Assembly: GCA_025526995.1 (NCBI GenBank)
Contig: JAHLKG010000004.1
Location: forward strand, 558,001-622,000
Source of the DNA: Powellomyces hirtus
Lineage: Eukaryota; Chytridiomycota; Chytridiomycetes; Spizellomycetales; Powellomycetaceae
DNA: 64,000 nucleotides
Reading direction: 5' to 3'
The notes beneath the pieces are model-generated. The model was not told the DNA's origin. It searched no databases and saw only the letters and a list, made by a program, of their open reading frames with translations. Both the position numbers and the translations under genes were made by a program. Every line of letters starts with the position of its first letter. Positions within the stretch are counted from its first letter, which is position 1. Of this stretch, positions 51,642 to 64,000 are shown in pieces.

Positions 51642-54600
51642 ATGAGCCCTGAAATGGTAGGCAACGAAACGAGCACCCGGTACACTCGTAGTATGTTAAG
51701 ACGCCTAACGGGTCGACAGACCCCAGGGTCCAATATGCTACAACGAGCGGTAGAACGTGCCACAAAGAAAAGCGCACGAGTGCCTGGTGAATGGACATCA
51801 CCAGACAATGGAGGGAAATCTGCTGGTGACGATACACTGGCAGAGCCAACGCCTGTGAGTGTTGACGCCAACGAGGGCGACGACGCATTGGAAGGGCGTA
51901 CCCGAAACATCGACCGACACGATGGCAAGGTCAATACCCGTCCCCTATCAAGCAGTACAGATGATCACAGAACGATCAACTACAGTACTCCAGCGGCATT
52001 CCTAAGTGGGGAATCAGCGAACACCGTGCATGTCCGCCCGCGTGAGGCGGACGTGGATAGGATAGATCGGCTTGAGAATTCTCTAGCCCAACTAACGGAA
52101 ATGCTCCAAATGAAATGGCGCATGGATCAGGATGTGAACGTCCCGATCAACCCTCAGGTGCGTACGGCGCAACGGCGCATACGCACACCATCACCCACTC
52201 GCAACGACGGGTTCGCTGCACCGTGGACAGAGTACAATCAGGAGATTGGAGCTCAACAGGAATACCAACGTTCTCCATTCGAACGCCGCCCTACATCACC
52301 GACATCGAGCATACACAGCGTGACGATCAAAATCGTCGACAGTCGAGGTGCGAAGGCGTTCGTGGATGGGACGCTGAAAGATATTGGATCTTACAACGGG
52401 GAAGCCAATATGGTCAAACTTCGAACGTCCATCGACAAGATTGAGACAGTTGTGAAGTAGGAAATGGTTCCTCCGGAGTTTCTCGTGGATTTTGTGGCTA
52501 CGAAACTCACAGGATGGGCATACACTTGGTGGCAGTCGCTCTCCCCAAGTAAAAGGAACGAAATTACGACGTGGCATGACTTTGAAGACGTTGATTCAGG
52601 CAGAACCAACACCGGTCTTAGGTCCGCCCTTCTGGCGCGGTTCGCGCCACGAAACCACACTAGAGATTCGCTGCAGAAATTACGGGAATTGCGTCCCAAA
52701 GGCCGCATGGATGAGTACATCACTCAGTTCAACATGCTGGCATTTTCTCTGCCGAAAACACCGGATTACGTCCTTCAGGATTACTTCATCAACGCGCTAA
52801 CACCAGACCTTGCGGCCTTGGTTCAGGCTAATGAAGAACACATAACTGATTTGAGCAGTTTACAGGCCGCTGCATCCAGGATTGCCGCCAACATGGCTAA
52901 GAAACCTAGCGGGACCTCAACGGATACGCGACCAGGTGCCGCACACACTGACGCCTCTAAGAAACAAAAGGGTGGCAAGACCCACGGGGAGAAGTCAACG
53001 AACGGCAAGAAGGACAAAGAATCCACTCCATCAAACAAAGGTCAACAATCACAAAAGTGGGGTTGTTGGGCCTGTGGAGACCCTAAACACCGGACACAGG
53101 AGTGCGAAGTGTTAAAGAAGTTCAAATCCGAGATGGAGAAGAACAAGACGAAGCAGTCATCTGATGGTGCTGTTAGCACAAATGCTGTGGAAGCATTACA
53201 CGTCTGGGTCCGCCAAGAACAACCGTATGAAGCCCTCATCGACTCTGGTGCTACGGACCACATGACACCTCACAAAGCGACCTTGGATCACTCAACCGTG
53301 TACAGTGATGTCAGAGCTGTTATGCTTGCTGACAAAACATCACTACCCTCTACAGTTCGAGGTATGGTACGAGTAGAAGTTAACGACTATCCGAATCCGC
53401 TTGAGTTGGGCGGAGTCCTGCATGTGCCAGGATTACGACGAGATCTCGTATCGGTAGCGAAATGCAACGATCAAGGCGTTGACGTGCTCTTCAAGCCGAA
53501 TGGAGACGTCATTTTCACGCGAGACGGCAAAGATATTGCCAAAGGCGTATGCCGCAACAACGCGTATTACCTGCAAGGTACGCTGCTGTCTGAAAGTCTA
53601 TGGACGGATTCAGAAGCATGCACTGTTGAAGTATCTCCTACACTCGCTCATGCTCGTCTTGGACACGTTGGCAAACACGTCCTGGAGAAGATGGCATCGG
53701 TTACGGACGGTTGGTCCGTAGTGGGGGATCTAAGCGACTTCAAAGATTGTGAAGCCTGCGTGTTAGGAAAAGCCGCTCGTCTTCCATTCTCCCTTGGTAA
53801 CGTTGAAACCAGGGAGATCTGCGAGCTGATTCATTCAGACCTACAAGGACCATTTCGCATCCCTGGTTACGAAGGATCACGCTATTCGCTGGAGTTCATT
53901 GAACACGCATCCAGATACGTGACTGTTTTCCCTATTCCTTCAAAGGATTCAGCAGTCATACTCGACAAGTTTCTCATTTACAAGGCGTGGATTGAGAAAC
54001 AGACTGACCGACAAATCAAGATCCTACGCACGGATCGAGGCACCGAATACTTTGGCGAGGTTCTAGAGTACCTATTGCAAAATGGTATCACTCATCAAAA
54101 GTCCGCGGCCTATTCGAGTCAGCAAAACGGGATTGCCGAACAATGGCATCGCACGGCGCTGGACAGGGTCCGCGCCACCTTCGCGGATACGAAACTACCT
54201 CGAAGATTCTGGCCTGCTTTACTGGTAGCGGCTGGATACATCTATTCCCTTACGTACAACCGCATCAACAAGAAGACGCCGCATGAAATACTGTTTGACC
54301 GGCGTCCTGATGTCGCCCATCTTAGGCGTATCGGTTGCGTGGCGTATTCCGTTCTAACAAGCAAAGGACGCGATAAAATGGGAAATCGAGCAAAGAAAGC
54401 TTACTTGGTAGGCTATGCTCAACCCACAGGTACCAAGGGGTATCTGGTATGGGATCCTGTCACTGACAAGGTCGAAGTGTCACGAGACGTGATCTTCAAA
54501 GAAGACTTGGGACTCGAACCCAAATATCAGCAGGATCCAGCACATCTTGATCTCCTAGATGAGGAGAGTCAGGAGGATGACGTCGAATACGCTGTGGAGG

Positions 54601-57173
54601 CGATTATCGACGAGCGCCGCAGTAAGGTGCACACGAAAGAGTACTTGGTTAAGTGGGAGGGATATCAAGAACCTACTTGGGAGTCCCGACTTTCACTACT
54701 CGATACTACCGCACTGGATGACTGGGAGAATCGAGTAGCCGCGTACAATGTCGGCACACGACGAAATGACCCCATCGCTGCATACGCCGCCCGCGCGCGG
54801 ACGCAAGCAACGATCAACGAAGACGCCATGACATGGAAGCAAGCGATGAAAACCCCTCAGAAGGAGGAATTTCTCAAGGCTGCACGCATCGAGTACCAAT
54901 CCCTGGTCGACAACGGTACATGGGAGCTCACTAAGCGCCCACGTCACAAGCGCGTAATCGGAACAACATGGGTTTTTCGAACGAAGGTCAATCCCGATGG
55001 CACCTTTAACAAGTTCAAAGCCAGAGCAGTGGCTCAAGGCTTCTCTCAACAACCCGGTCGCGACTTTGGTGATACATACTCACCGACGCTACCATTCACA
55101 GCACTACGCCTCTTCTTGGCATATTGTGTTCAGCACGGGCTGGACATCCATAGTATGGACGCTGTCACCGCCTTCCTTAACAGTGATATTGATAAGGATA
55201 TCTATATCGAGCAGTTTGAGGGATTCGAAGATCCGGATCACCCCAAAGGCGATTGGGTCCTGAAGCTACTGAAAGCTCTCTACGGCCTGAAACAATCACC
55301 GCTTCTTTGGTATGAGACCTTGAAGACTGCACTGTTAAAGCTTGGCTACGAAGCGGTTTCTGTATGTCCGTGTATCTTTTTCAAGTACGCGACAGATGAC
55401 CGTACACCTCCGTCGAACGACAACTTGGTCCTTATTCTCGTCTTCGTCGACGATCTGCTTATTGCAGCGAAGGATTCGGAGATACTGGCGAACAGCAAAA
55501 TGGAGCTACATTCGAAGTTTAAGTTTACGGAACAAGGTCGCGTAACCAGTCACCTTGGTCTCATCTACAAATATGACTTCGACTCTCCTGTTCGTACCCT
55601 CAAAATCTCAAATGTCAAGTACATCGACGACGCTCTTGCACAATTCGGCATGAGCGACTGCCATCCTGTCTCCACCCCGTACGCCGTGTCAGCGCGTAAC
55701 CAACAACCGGAGGATTCCACCCCATTCACGAATCTCAAAATGTATCAGGAAGCAGTGGGGGTCCTCACTTGGGCCTCCATTACCTGGCGATGGGATATCG
55801 CCACTGCAGTCGGTTACGTTGCGCGCCGCGTGGCCGCACCTACCAACTCCGACTGGAACAATGTTAAGCGCATCTTCCGCTATTTGAAGGGTACCCGTGA
55901 TTATGCCCTCAAGTTTACCTCCGAAAGAAATGATCCGCGTGGCCTACGTGTATACACAGATGCGGACTATGCAGGAGAACTCACCGACCGGACGTCCACT
56001 ACAGGTATTTTGGCCCTTTACAATGGGTTTCCTGTTCTGTGGAAAAGCAGCAAGCAGAAGTGCACCGCCCAAAGTACGACCCAAGCGGAGTATATAGCTG
56101 CAAGTACCGGTCACAACAAAGCCAAATGGCTACACCAACTCTTGGCGGAAGTTTTGGGACCTCAACCGGATTACAAATCTCGACCGGTCCCTCTCCATGT
56201 CGATAATCAGAGCGCCGGGGCCTTGATTCAGTCTAAGGCTATCAACCAATGCACCAAACACATCGACGTTCGGTACCACGCTATACGCGATTCGTTCGCA
56301 AAGCAAATTATCGAAATCATCGACACCAATACGGACGATCAACTGGCGGACATCTTTACGAAGCCTTTCCCAACTGTGAAACATAAGGACACTGTCCTGA
56401 GGATTACGAATGGGACTCATATATTTGATGAGAGAATACGCAATGAGGGCGCGCCTACGGAAGCACACCGAGCGCAAGTGTTACTCGCTGAATGTCAGGA
56501 GAATTACTCACAACACTGGCTTACCTCGGCATCTACACCGCAATTGCAGAACCCGAAGCTATGCCCAAGGAGGATGGGCCTGCCCCTCCTCCATCATCCT
56601 CATCGCTTGAGGGTGAGCGTCGGCTTGGAGAACCCGGTGGTCCCTCCAACTCCTCGGCTGCCCCCCCCTCCTCCTCCTCCTCCTCATCATTATATGGAGC
56701 CTCCCACTCCAGGATGTCCCACATCCTCTTCATCTCCGCTGCAGACTTCTTGTCCGCAGTCTTCTTCTTCGCCTGGGCTGTACCCTTGCCCTTCCCAACC
56801 ACCAGCTTCCGGCTCCGCCGGTCCTCTAGTATGGACCTCAGTCCATCAAGCGTCCCGGTCGCCCGTGCGCGACCAAGAGGCGTACCAGACCTCGCCCGGT
56901 CCTTCACCCGGTCTTTTGCCTGCTCAATGTGACGTTCCAGGACCCCTTGACGGTCCTTGCGGCGGAACTGTCGGGCATGCGCCGCCGACATCGTTCGAAT
57001 CTCCGCTCGGGACAACCCCGCAGCGGGTGCGCCTCCCTGTGGCGCAGAGGGCACCACTGACGACGGCACAGCAGGAGCTGTGGTCGTCGCAGGGGCAGTT
57101 ACCGGCGGTCCCGTCTTTCTCGCCGTCTGCTTCGCTTTGCCCGAACCTGACAACTACACCGGCACATAGTTAG
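51642..57173 (+). pseudogene. A2 gag-pol, one nonsense codon (best copy of family A)
   Basis: About 1,843 codons in one frame, broken only by TAG at 52,458-52,460 where A1 and B have TAC. Landmarks: knuckle CWACGDPKH at about residue 475, protease DSGATDHM at about 534, integrase HSDLQGP, TDRGTEY and NGIAEQW, chromodomain at about 981-1029 (54,582-54,728), RT FVDDLL at about 1268, RNase H YTDADYAG. All catalytic residues I can check are present. The gag ATG overlaps the primer site. The tail after about 56,450 is the complement of the antisense gene. Confidence 0.94.
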
Positions 57174-57219
57174 AGCTAACGCCTCATTTGCGCGGATCTC
57201 ATAGACGTACCCTAGCCAT
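56533..57219 (-). CDS. antisense spliced basic/acidic protein, A2 copy
   Basis: Exon 1 57219-57211, 57 nt intron 57210-57154, exon 2 57153-56533, as in A1. The amino-acid sequence is the same as A1, as expected from the shared recombinant segment. The start codon is about 120 nt inside the 3' LTR, so a promoter in or near the LTR could drive it. Confidence 0.65.
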
Positions 57220-57336
57220 TCCTCGTATTCTTAAAAATGTAATAAAATGGGGGTGTTTGGGGGTGTGCGCGGGGCTGTGTAGTAAAAGTAGATAGAGCAA
57301 CTCTCTCACTGCCAGACTGACAGGTCTGAGTGGGGG

Positions 57337-57576
57337 TGTTAGCATGTACAGACTCTGTCATCGAGTCACAACTGCGCCATCGCAGGGCATATCACGCGAT
57401 CACGTGAACCCACGTGATCAACTCCGATATAAGTAGTTTTCCTTCCATACTTAATATATCGGTGGGACTTTTCTCTTCTTCTCCAATAGAGCGGGATTAA
57501 GTTACTTCGTTGTTCTGCTCAGTCAACTACCCTGAAAGCTTCCTCAACTATCTACCCAGATACTCTCAGACCAACA
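57337..57576 (+). repeat. A2 3' LTR
   Basis: 240 bp, starting TGTTAGCATG, preceded by GAGTGGGGG and followed by the GAATC target duplicate. Confidence 0.95.
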
Positions 57577-59007
57577 GAATCCTATGTTGTCGAATTGGTG
57601 AATTCGGTAGAGTGTGTCTTCAAGTAGGATAAGGCGGTGCGCTGTCTTCCTGATGTTGTCCTGCTGTTCCTTAGTACCGTCGAGTGTTCCGTTAATGAGA
57701 AAATGGTAAACTGCAGCGAAGTCTTTGTCTCTTTGCTGTTGTTGGGGGATGTCATCAGCGAGCTTCTGCACTAACGGAACACTTGCAGTCAGAAACACCT
57801 CCTTGTCTGGCTCTTCTTTGTGATAGGATATGACTTCCACCCCACTCCCGGTTTCAGAAGCGGCTGGCTCGGTTTGAGTCGAAATCGTACAGGATTTGGG
57901 TGGGTCGTCATGAAGACGCAATAAAAAGTCCGGCGTCCTATGAGCCAGTGATTTTCCAGGTTTGTGAACCATTTTGAAGTCATAATCGGCTGAGGCGTAG
58001 CTCCAGCGGGCCCATTTCCCTGATAAGTTGCCGTTTTTTTGTAGTGGCAGCAGGGGCGAGTGATCACTTTCAACCGTGAAGTTGTTGCCCCATAGGTAAG
58101 AGTCGAGTGTTTGAATGGCCCAGGCGACTGCTAGACCTTCTCGTTTTGTGTTAGAGTAGCGAGTCTCGGGGTCGGTGAGGGACTTACTCAAAAATGCCAT
58201 CGGAATTCTGGCATTGTCCTTAATCTTATACAGTGCCGCTCCTAGGCCTTGCTTGCTTGCGTCAATGGAGAGTACCATGGGTATATCCTTCTCTGGGAAC
58301 TCCAGTATAGCTGCTTCTTTCATTGCCGTCTTCAGTTCTTTGAAAGCGCTTTGCTCTTCAGCCGTCCATCTCCATTGGACGTCTTGTTTTGTCAACTGGT
58401 ACAATGGCCGGGCAATGGTGCCGTAGTTTTGGATGTGCTTGTGATGAAAAACGCACATACCCAAAAAGGTTTGTACGTCTGATACGGTTTTTGGAACACC
58501 AATGGCTTGTATGCCGTCGACTTTTGCTGGGTCTAATGCTACACCGCGGCCGTTGACAATCTTGTCCAGGAATTTCAATTCGCTTTGTGCAAAATGGCAT
58601 TTCTCCAACTTAATCCTCAGTCCAGCGTCGACGATCTCCTCTAACACACGGCTTATGTGTGTCATGTGTTCTTTGAATGTGTCAGAGTATACGATGATGT
58701 CGTCCACGTAGACCAGGCAGAATTGGTATTTCAGGCCGGCTAACATGGCGGGACACGTTGGAATGTCAGAGGGGAGTTCTTCAAGCTGAAGGGGAGTTTG
58801 TTGTATTCGAATAGGCCGTGCGGTGTGCAGAATGCCATGTAGTGTTTGTGTTCTTCATTGATGGGAATTTGCCTGAATCCCCAGCGTAAGTCCATTGTCG
58901 TGAAGTATCGTTTCCCAGCAAGGTAGTCGATAGTGGAGTCAGCCCGCAGTAGCGGATACCTGTCCGGAATGGTGTGTTCGTTTAACTCTCGATAGTCTGT
59001 GACAAGG
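57577..59007 (-). pseudogene. E RT and RNase H, second copy
   Basis: Same sequence and ends as 25,809-27,239 with few differences. VYVDDIIVYSD lies near 58,708 and RNase H near 58,270. Here the fragment is in its original context: across A2 it continues in frame into the E integrase. A shift near 58,750 breaks the RT frame as in the first copy, so that lesion predates the duplication. Confidence 0.93.
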
Positions 59008-59608
59008 GTTTGAGCTTGGTCTGGTCGATTGGGGTATTGACGGGCTTGCAGTCTTGTATACCAAAGTACTCGAGAATGTCATTTACATATGACTCTATGA
59101 CTCTTGATCAAGGTAGATGACATGCTGTGAGTAATCACATCGGACTCTCATTTCCAGGTAGTGACTGACCTTGCCTAGGTCTGTCATGTTGAACTCGTTG
59201 TGCAGGGATGCCTTGACTGACAAGATTTCTGATTCGGTCTTTGCAAAAATGAGGAGGTCAGCAATGTAGATGGAGATGTATTGTGATGAGTCACTTCCAG
59301 GTAAAATTCTGATGTAAACGGCATTGTCATTTGCCAGGTGCTTGAATCCCAAGGAGGTCAGTTCCTTGTGAAGTAGGGAGTACCATTTGCGCGGGGCTTG
59401 TTTCAGGCCGTAAAGGGCCTTCCGGAGTCGAAGGATGGTCCCGGGCGGGAAGCCAGAGCCTTCAGGGGCATAGATTAGGATGGTCTCGGTAACAATCTCA
59501 TTCAGGAATGCGGTTACTACATCCATTTGATGCCATTTCAAGCCTAGGCTGGTGGCGAAAGCGAGAAGGACGCGTTGGGTAGCTATCTTGGCAACCGGAG
59601 CGTAGGTT
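59008..59608 (-). pseudogene. copia D-prime RT fragment, second copy
   Basis: Matches 27,240-27,840, with the YIAD change and the small TATGACTC duplication. Cut by the D2 LTR at the same base. Confidence 0.9.
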
Positions 59609-59964
59609 TATTGGAGATATCGGCGTTTCCAGTACTTTATCGGAAATGCAGAGGATTGGCCGAATTCGATGTGGCCTCCAGTATACTTCGTAAAGAGGAG
59701 TTACAGAGCTCTTCTCTGATGCAATTGACGATGTAGCGATGTCAGATGCACGGAGATGTAATGTATTTCTTGTCTTAAAGTCTTATCGGTAATGTCTCGC
59801 TTCGAGCGTTCTAATCTACTTTTTCTCCAATCACGTGATCACACGTGATCCAATTCAGCTCTTAGCGTTACCGGTATGGTGGTCACGCATTCTAGTCGGA
59901 GAATCCAAGTAAGGATCTAATGTAAGGACCAAACGTTGAGTACGCAAGTCTCAACATTCCAATA
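59609..59964 (-). repeat. D2 3' LTR
   Basis: 356 bp, minus strand TATTGGAATG to CTCCAATA. The paired ATCACGTGAT/ACACGTGAT block is at about 59,830-59,849. One or two differences from 27,841-28,196. Confidence 0.93.
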
Positions 59965-60003
59965 CACCCCCTGTCCGAGCAATCGATCCGCGATGATGGG
60001 ATT

Positions 60004-62782
60004 TTACTCATTCGGGAGCTCCGTCATGGACGCTTTCGTCATTGGCGTGATGGTGCTGTCGTAGTGCTTGATGCACATGCTTTCGCGATGGTATTTGAAT
60101 GCCGGGGCCGGTAAAGGCTTCGTAAGTGAGTCGGCTACCATTTCAGCGGTGGGTAAGTACTCCAGATGAATCTCCTTGTCGATGTGATCACGAATGAAGT
60201 GATGTCGAATGTCGATGTGCTTGGTACGGGCGTGATGCACGGGATTCATTGCCAACGAGATGCATGACTGATTGTCTTCGTAGATCGTTGTAGGTCGAGC
60301 ATTTTCGTCGAGATATTCGGGGATTTGGAGTTCTTGCAGAAGTGAGCGAAGCCAAATTGTCTCTTGAGTGGCGAAGGAAAGTGCCATGTATTCAGCTTCG
60401 GTAGATGAGAGAGCAACGGTGGGTTGGCGCTTCGAAGCCCAAGTAACGGGGCCCGCATTTCCAATGTAGAAAAGGTAGCCAGTGATTGACCGTCGATCAA
60501 TGATGTTGTTTCCCCAATCGGCATCGCTGTAGCCGCGAAGGGTGACGTTATTTCCGCCGATGCAGAGGCTGTAATCTGATGTTCCCCGTAGGTAGCGAAG
60601 AACGCGCTTTGCAGCTTGCAGATGTTGAGGCGAAGGGTTGCTTGCGAAGCGAGAAAGCATACTGACTGCGACAGCGATGTCAGGATGCGTGCATATCATC
60701 AGGTACATGAGAGAACCAACGATTTCGCAATATTCTCCTTCTTGCGGGTTAGGTGAAGTCTTTGTATTTTCGACTTTGTAGGGTTTGAGCTTGGTCAGGT
60801 CCATCGGAGTGTTGACGGGCTTGCAATCTTGCATACCAAAGCGCTTGAGGATGTCATTTACATATGACTCTTGATCGAGGTAGATGACGTGCCTTGAGTA
60901 GTTGCGTCGAACTCTCATTCCCAGGTAGTGGTTGACTTCACCTAGGTCTGTCATGTTGAACTCGTTGTGCAGGGATGTCTTAATTAACGAGATTTCCGAT
61001 TTGGTCTTTGCAAAAATGAGGAGATCGTCGACGTAGACGGAGATGTACTGCGATGAGTCACTTTCAGGTAGAGTTCTGATGTAGACGGCATTGTCATTTG
61101 CCAGGCGCTTCAATCCCAAAGAAGTCAGTTCTTTGTGAAGTAGGGAGTACCATTCGCACGGGGCTTGTTTCAGACTGTAAAGGGCCTTTCGGAGTCGAAG
61201 GATGGTCCCAGGCGGAAAGCCAGAGCCTTCAGGAGCATAGATTAGGATGGTCTCGGTAACGATCCCATTCAGGAATGCGGTTACTACATCCATTTGATGG
61301 CATTTCAAGCCTAGACTGGCGGCGAGAGCGAGGAGGACGCGTTGGGTGGCTATCTTGGCAACCGGAGCGTAGGTTTCGTTATAGTCGATACCGTAGCGTT
61401 GTTCGAAGCCTTTCACTACAAGCCGGGCCTTGTATCGTTGGGGTTGACCATTCAGGTCTCGCTTGATCTTGAATACCCATTTGGTGCGGATGGGCCGTTG
61501 ATTGTGCGGTAAGGATTTGGGGTTAATGACTTCCCATGTATCATTGGTATGAAGAGACTTCAGTTCGGCATTTATGGCCTCGGTCCACTTTGGCGCGTCG
61601 TCTGATGAGAGCGCTTGTTTGTAGGTTTGGGGTTCTTCGGTACTTGCAGCCAAAAGAGCGCTCGCCGTCTTTTCGTTGATGTAGTCAGCGAAGACCGTCA
61701 AATGATTGACATTTTCGAGCGGTTCCCATGTATTGTCTTCGTCTTCGAATCCTAGCCATTTGCAGAGGAATTCGGGGCCTTCCGGGCCATCACGTGAGTC
61801 GAGAATCTCTTCGACTTTGTAGAGTTCTTCGGGCGGAATGTAGTCTTTCGCGAGTTCGAGTGCTGAGATTTCGTCGAACGTTACATCGCGAGAAATGACT
61901 ATTTCTTGACGGTTGTCATCCCAACAGCGGTAAGCGCCGTCAAATTCGTAACCGATGAGTTTGAGACGTGTGGCGCGTGGTGCCAACTTTGAGACTTGTT
62001 TTCTCTTGACGAGATGCACGAAGGCATCGGCCCAAATCACACGAAGGTGAGAAAGTGAGGGCTCTTCGCCGTTGAGCCGTTCGTACGGCGAAATGTTGTT
62101 ATTGGACTTGTGGGGTAGGCGATTCCGTAAGTAGACTGATGTAGCCGCTAACTCGGTCCAGAGTTGTTTCGGGATGCCGTATGAGTGTTCCAATGAACGA
62201 ATGGTGTCGAACAGGGTGAGGTTGAACCTTTCAGCTACACTGTTGGACTGTGGGGAATCTGCAGCGGTGAGTTCGTGCAGGATGCCCTTTTTCGAAATGA
62301 ATTCTTTCAGATCGTGATTGACAAACTCCCCCCCTCGATAGGAATGAAGTCGTCTGACCCTTTCGTTGGTCTGTTTTTCGATGAAATTGATGAATTCAAT
62401 CAATTTTGCAGTAGATTCGCTCTTCGTCTTCAAGAAGAAGATCCATGTGAAGCGTGAATAGTCATCGATCACAACGAGGGCATATTTCTCATCGCCAACC
62501 GCGGGTATGTGCGGACCGTTCAGGTCGAAATGTAGGCGATCGAGTGGCGTCTTGGACCGTGTCATCGTACCGTTGAATGGTGAGCGCTTGTGCTTACCAA
62601 ACTCGCAACCTTTGCAGACTTCGTTGGTCATTGGGAGCTTGAGTTGCTTCATGATGTGAGTGCCAGGATGGCCCAAACGGTGATGCCAGAGGGTTCCTTC
62701 GTTGACAGGAGAAGAGGGACCAAAACAAGCCCCAGAAGAGGCCGCCGAAGCAGCAGCGGAGGCAGTGCTAAAGCTGCCTGCC
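60004..62782 (-). pseudogene. D2 pol: integrase, chromodomain, RT, RNase H
   Basis: Open from the end of the linker to the stop at 60,004. Integrase finger HHRLGHPGTH and CKGCEFGK; FDLNGPH kept; SYRGGEF in place of SDRGGEF (62,340-62,338) as in D1; Glu of NSVAERFN kept. Chromodomain about 61,821-61,673. RT YVDDLL near 61,033. RNase H YSDADWG. Joined to gag only through a homopolymer frameshift near 62,780-62,795. Confidence 0.92.
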
Positions 62783-64000
62783 CCCCCCCCCCTTCCTTTC
62801 CGAGAGCATCAAGGGGGGGGCCCCCCCGCCGGTCTGGTTGATGGTGGGGAGGACCCCTCGGTGCTCTTGGAGGGGGGGGGCATCCTCAGTGAGGATGGGG
62901 CTGACGTTCCCCGATGGGGCCGACCAGCCCCGATTTGGGACGGCCGGCCCCTCCGTCATGGCTTGGATCGGAGTAGAACACGTGACCGAGATACCGGTAG
63001 CGTCTGTCGGCAGGTTGGGCGCAGTTGTTCTTGAGCGAGTTTGAGTAGCGAAAGCCATCGGAGTTGGCGAGATGTGATACATTCCTCGAACGAGAGGTAT
63101 GGTGATGTCATTCGTAGTGCCATTGCAGTCTTGAATGATAGCGCTCTCATCTTCAAAAGTGACTCTCTTTCCATCTTTGATGAGAGCGGAGACCGAGATG
63201 AGAGTTTTGGCGAGTTTCGGAACATAGAGAACATCAGTGAGAGGTACATCTCCATCTGGAAGCTTCAAGATAGCATTCCCTTTCGCTTCGGCATTGAGAA
63301 AAGCGTTATTTCCAAATCTGACGCGTGTTGAGTGCTCTTCGTAGGATTCGAGAATCGAAATGTCATTCGTCATGTGCTGTGAGCAGCCCGAATCCAGGTA
63401 AGCCAATGTAGTGGCGTTATGTGCTTCTGCAATGTTGGCATTAGCAGCGGGTTTTAAGGCTTCGACTGCCTTGGCTTTGAGGGGACAATTGAATGGGGTA
63501 TGTTCATTCGAATTGCATAACCAACAGGGGAAGTTCTGTCTTTTCTTCGAGTCTGTGGTCTTCTTCACGTCAGTCTTCTTGTGACTTGAGCTGTCTTTCT
63601 TCGAAGGTTGGGCTTTGAGCGCGATGTTTTCGCTCTTCTTGGCGAATCGGTTATTTTGGTTACTCTTGTTACTTCCGTTGTCCAGACGTTTGGCAGCCGC
63701 TTGTAGGCCTTCGAGATCAACGAAACTTTGGGTTCTGACGAGCTCCGCTTGATGTTTGTTCATGCCTCGAAGGTAGAACCATTTGTAGATTAGAAACAGG
63801 ATGTCCGAGACAAGTTGACTGGTAATCTTCGTGAACGAGGGATTGTACTGCAAGATGGTATGGCTTCCTTGTCGCAATCTTTCTAGTTGAGTGAGTAGGA
63901 CTTCCTTGTGATCGGTTGGTTGATAACGCCTGAGGAATGGTCGCTTGAAAGTTTGCCAATTCGTGATGGGGTCAGCATTCCCCTTTTCGGCCTCTTTGCA
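62768..64000 (-). pseudogene. D2 gag-protease, partial
   Basis: The frame is open to the window edge. Knuckle CWLCNSNEH near 63,525 and protease LDSGCSQHM near 63,400. The capsid C-terminal part (RQGSHTILQYN, FVDLEGLQAAAKRLDN) is only about three quarters identical to D1. The frame ends at 62,768 because of a C/G homopolymer run (about 13 C at 62,782-62,794), so gag and pol are out of register. Confidence 0.9.

Larger units (their letters stand above)
51398..57576 (+). mobile_element. complete Ty1/copia A2, 6,179 bp
   Basis: 240 bp LTRs at 51,398-51,637 and 57,337-57,576, flanked by GAATC (51,393-51,397; 57,577-57,581). By eye the LTRs differ at two positions, so this is the youngest complete element here. 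Inserted in the E RNase H to integrase junction. Gag-pol has one nonsense codon; the antisense gene is intact. Confidence 0.96.
47262..59007 (-). mobile_element. Ty3 chromovirus E, minus strand, split by A2
   Basis: E sequence is 47,262-51,397 and 57,577-59,007, interrupted by A2 with GAATC duplicates. The reading frame crosses the A2 site without loss (NIGF then RPRIF). Order on the minus strand: RT, RNase H, integrase, GPY-like module, chromodomain, spacer, accessory ORF, purine tract, LTR. Gag and protease are missing; the right side joins D-prime. Inserted in C. Confidence 0.9.
59609..64000 (-). mobile_element. Ty1/copia D2, 5' part outside window
   Basis: 3' LTR at 59,609-59,964, then pol and gag on the minus strand to the window edge. 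Nearly identical to D1 up to about 62,450, then increasingly different. The protease-integrase linker (62,700-62,990) and the gag are a different D subtype, so D2 is a mosaic relative to D1. Confidence 0.92.

Noticed and set aside
1..64000. tRNA or rRNA genes
   Set aside because: I found no cloverleaf or rRNA-like sequence; the tRNA-like strings are primer-binding sites next to LTRs.

Overview
This window is fungal, most likely basidiomycete, repeat DNA with no convincing host gene. Almost all of it is LTR retrotransposons inserted into one another, plus one small DNA transposon. Support for a filamentous fungus: chromodomain Ty3 elements, Ty1/copia elements with CX2CX4HX4C gag knuckles, and 57-77 nt introns with GTAAGT/GTATGT donors and CTAAC-like branch sites. 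I use family names of my own: alpha and E are Ty3/gypsy chromoviruses; A/B, C and D are Ty1/copia.

Layout. 1-18,385 is a nest of alpha elements. Alpha1 (1-4,496, cut by the window edge) and the complete alpha3 (7,870-15,866, target duplication AAGCA) both sit inside alpha2, which also holds a TAA-flanked MITE cluster (16,114-17,043). Alpha2 abuts a D fragment (18,386-19,045), then a truncated alpha4 (19,046-19,631). 19,632-33,584 holds copia A1, an E fragment, a D-prime fragment and an almost open D1 element (last three on the minus strand). 33,585-37,070 is unassigned. From about 37,071 copia C begins; it is split by the complete copia B (37,686-43,910, TSD CAGCT). C is cut at 47,261 by the minus-strand chromovirus E, itself split by the complete copia A2 (51,398-57,576, TSD GAATC). 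57,577-64,000 repeats the E fragment / D-prime / D order of 25,809-33,584, at an offset of 31,768 bp.

What stands out. (1) E carries a third ORF after its chromodomain, with a PHD finger and a HxD...H double-stranded beta-helix region like 2-oxoglutarate/Fe(II) dioxygenases. (2) Three separate copia families carry a chromodomain between integrase and reverse transcriptase, a position normally associated with no such domain. (3) Alpha and A/B each carry a spliced gene on the opposite strand between pol and the 3' LTR: a RING-like Cys/His protein in alpha, a basic/acidic low-complexity protein in A/B. (4) The alpha 3' region has tandem arrays whose ~60 bp unit folds into three short hairpins, with compensatory substitutions between units. 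(5) All four well-defined LTR families contain CACGTG. (6) A1 has unequal flanks and a mosaic sequence, marking an ectopic crossover that explains much of the internal duplication.

Most pol genes are broken by nonsense codons, frameshifts or catalytic changes. The best-preserved coding units are the D gag-pol frame, the C gag, the A2 gag-pol (one nonsense codon) and the antisense genes.
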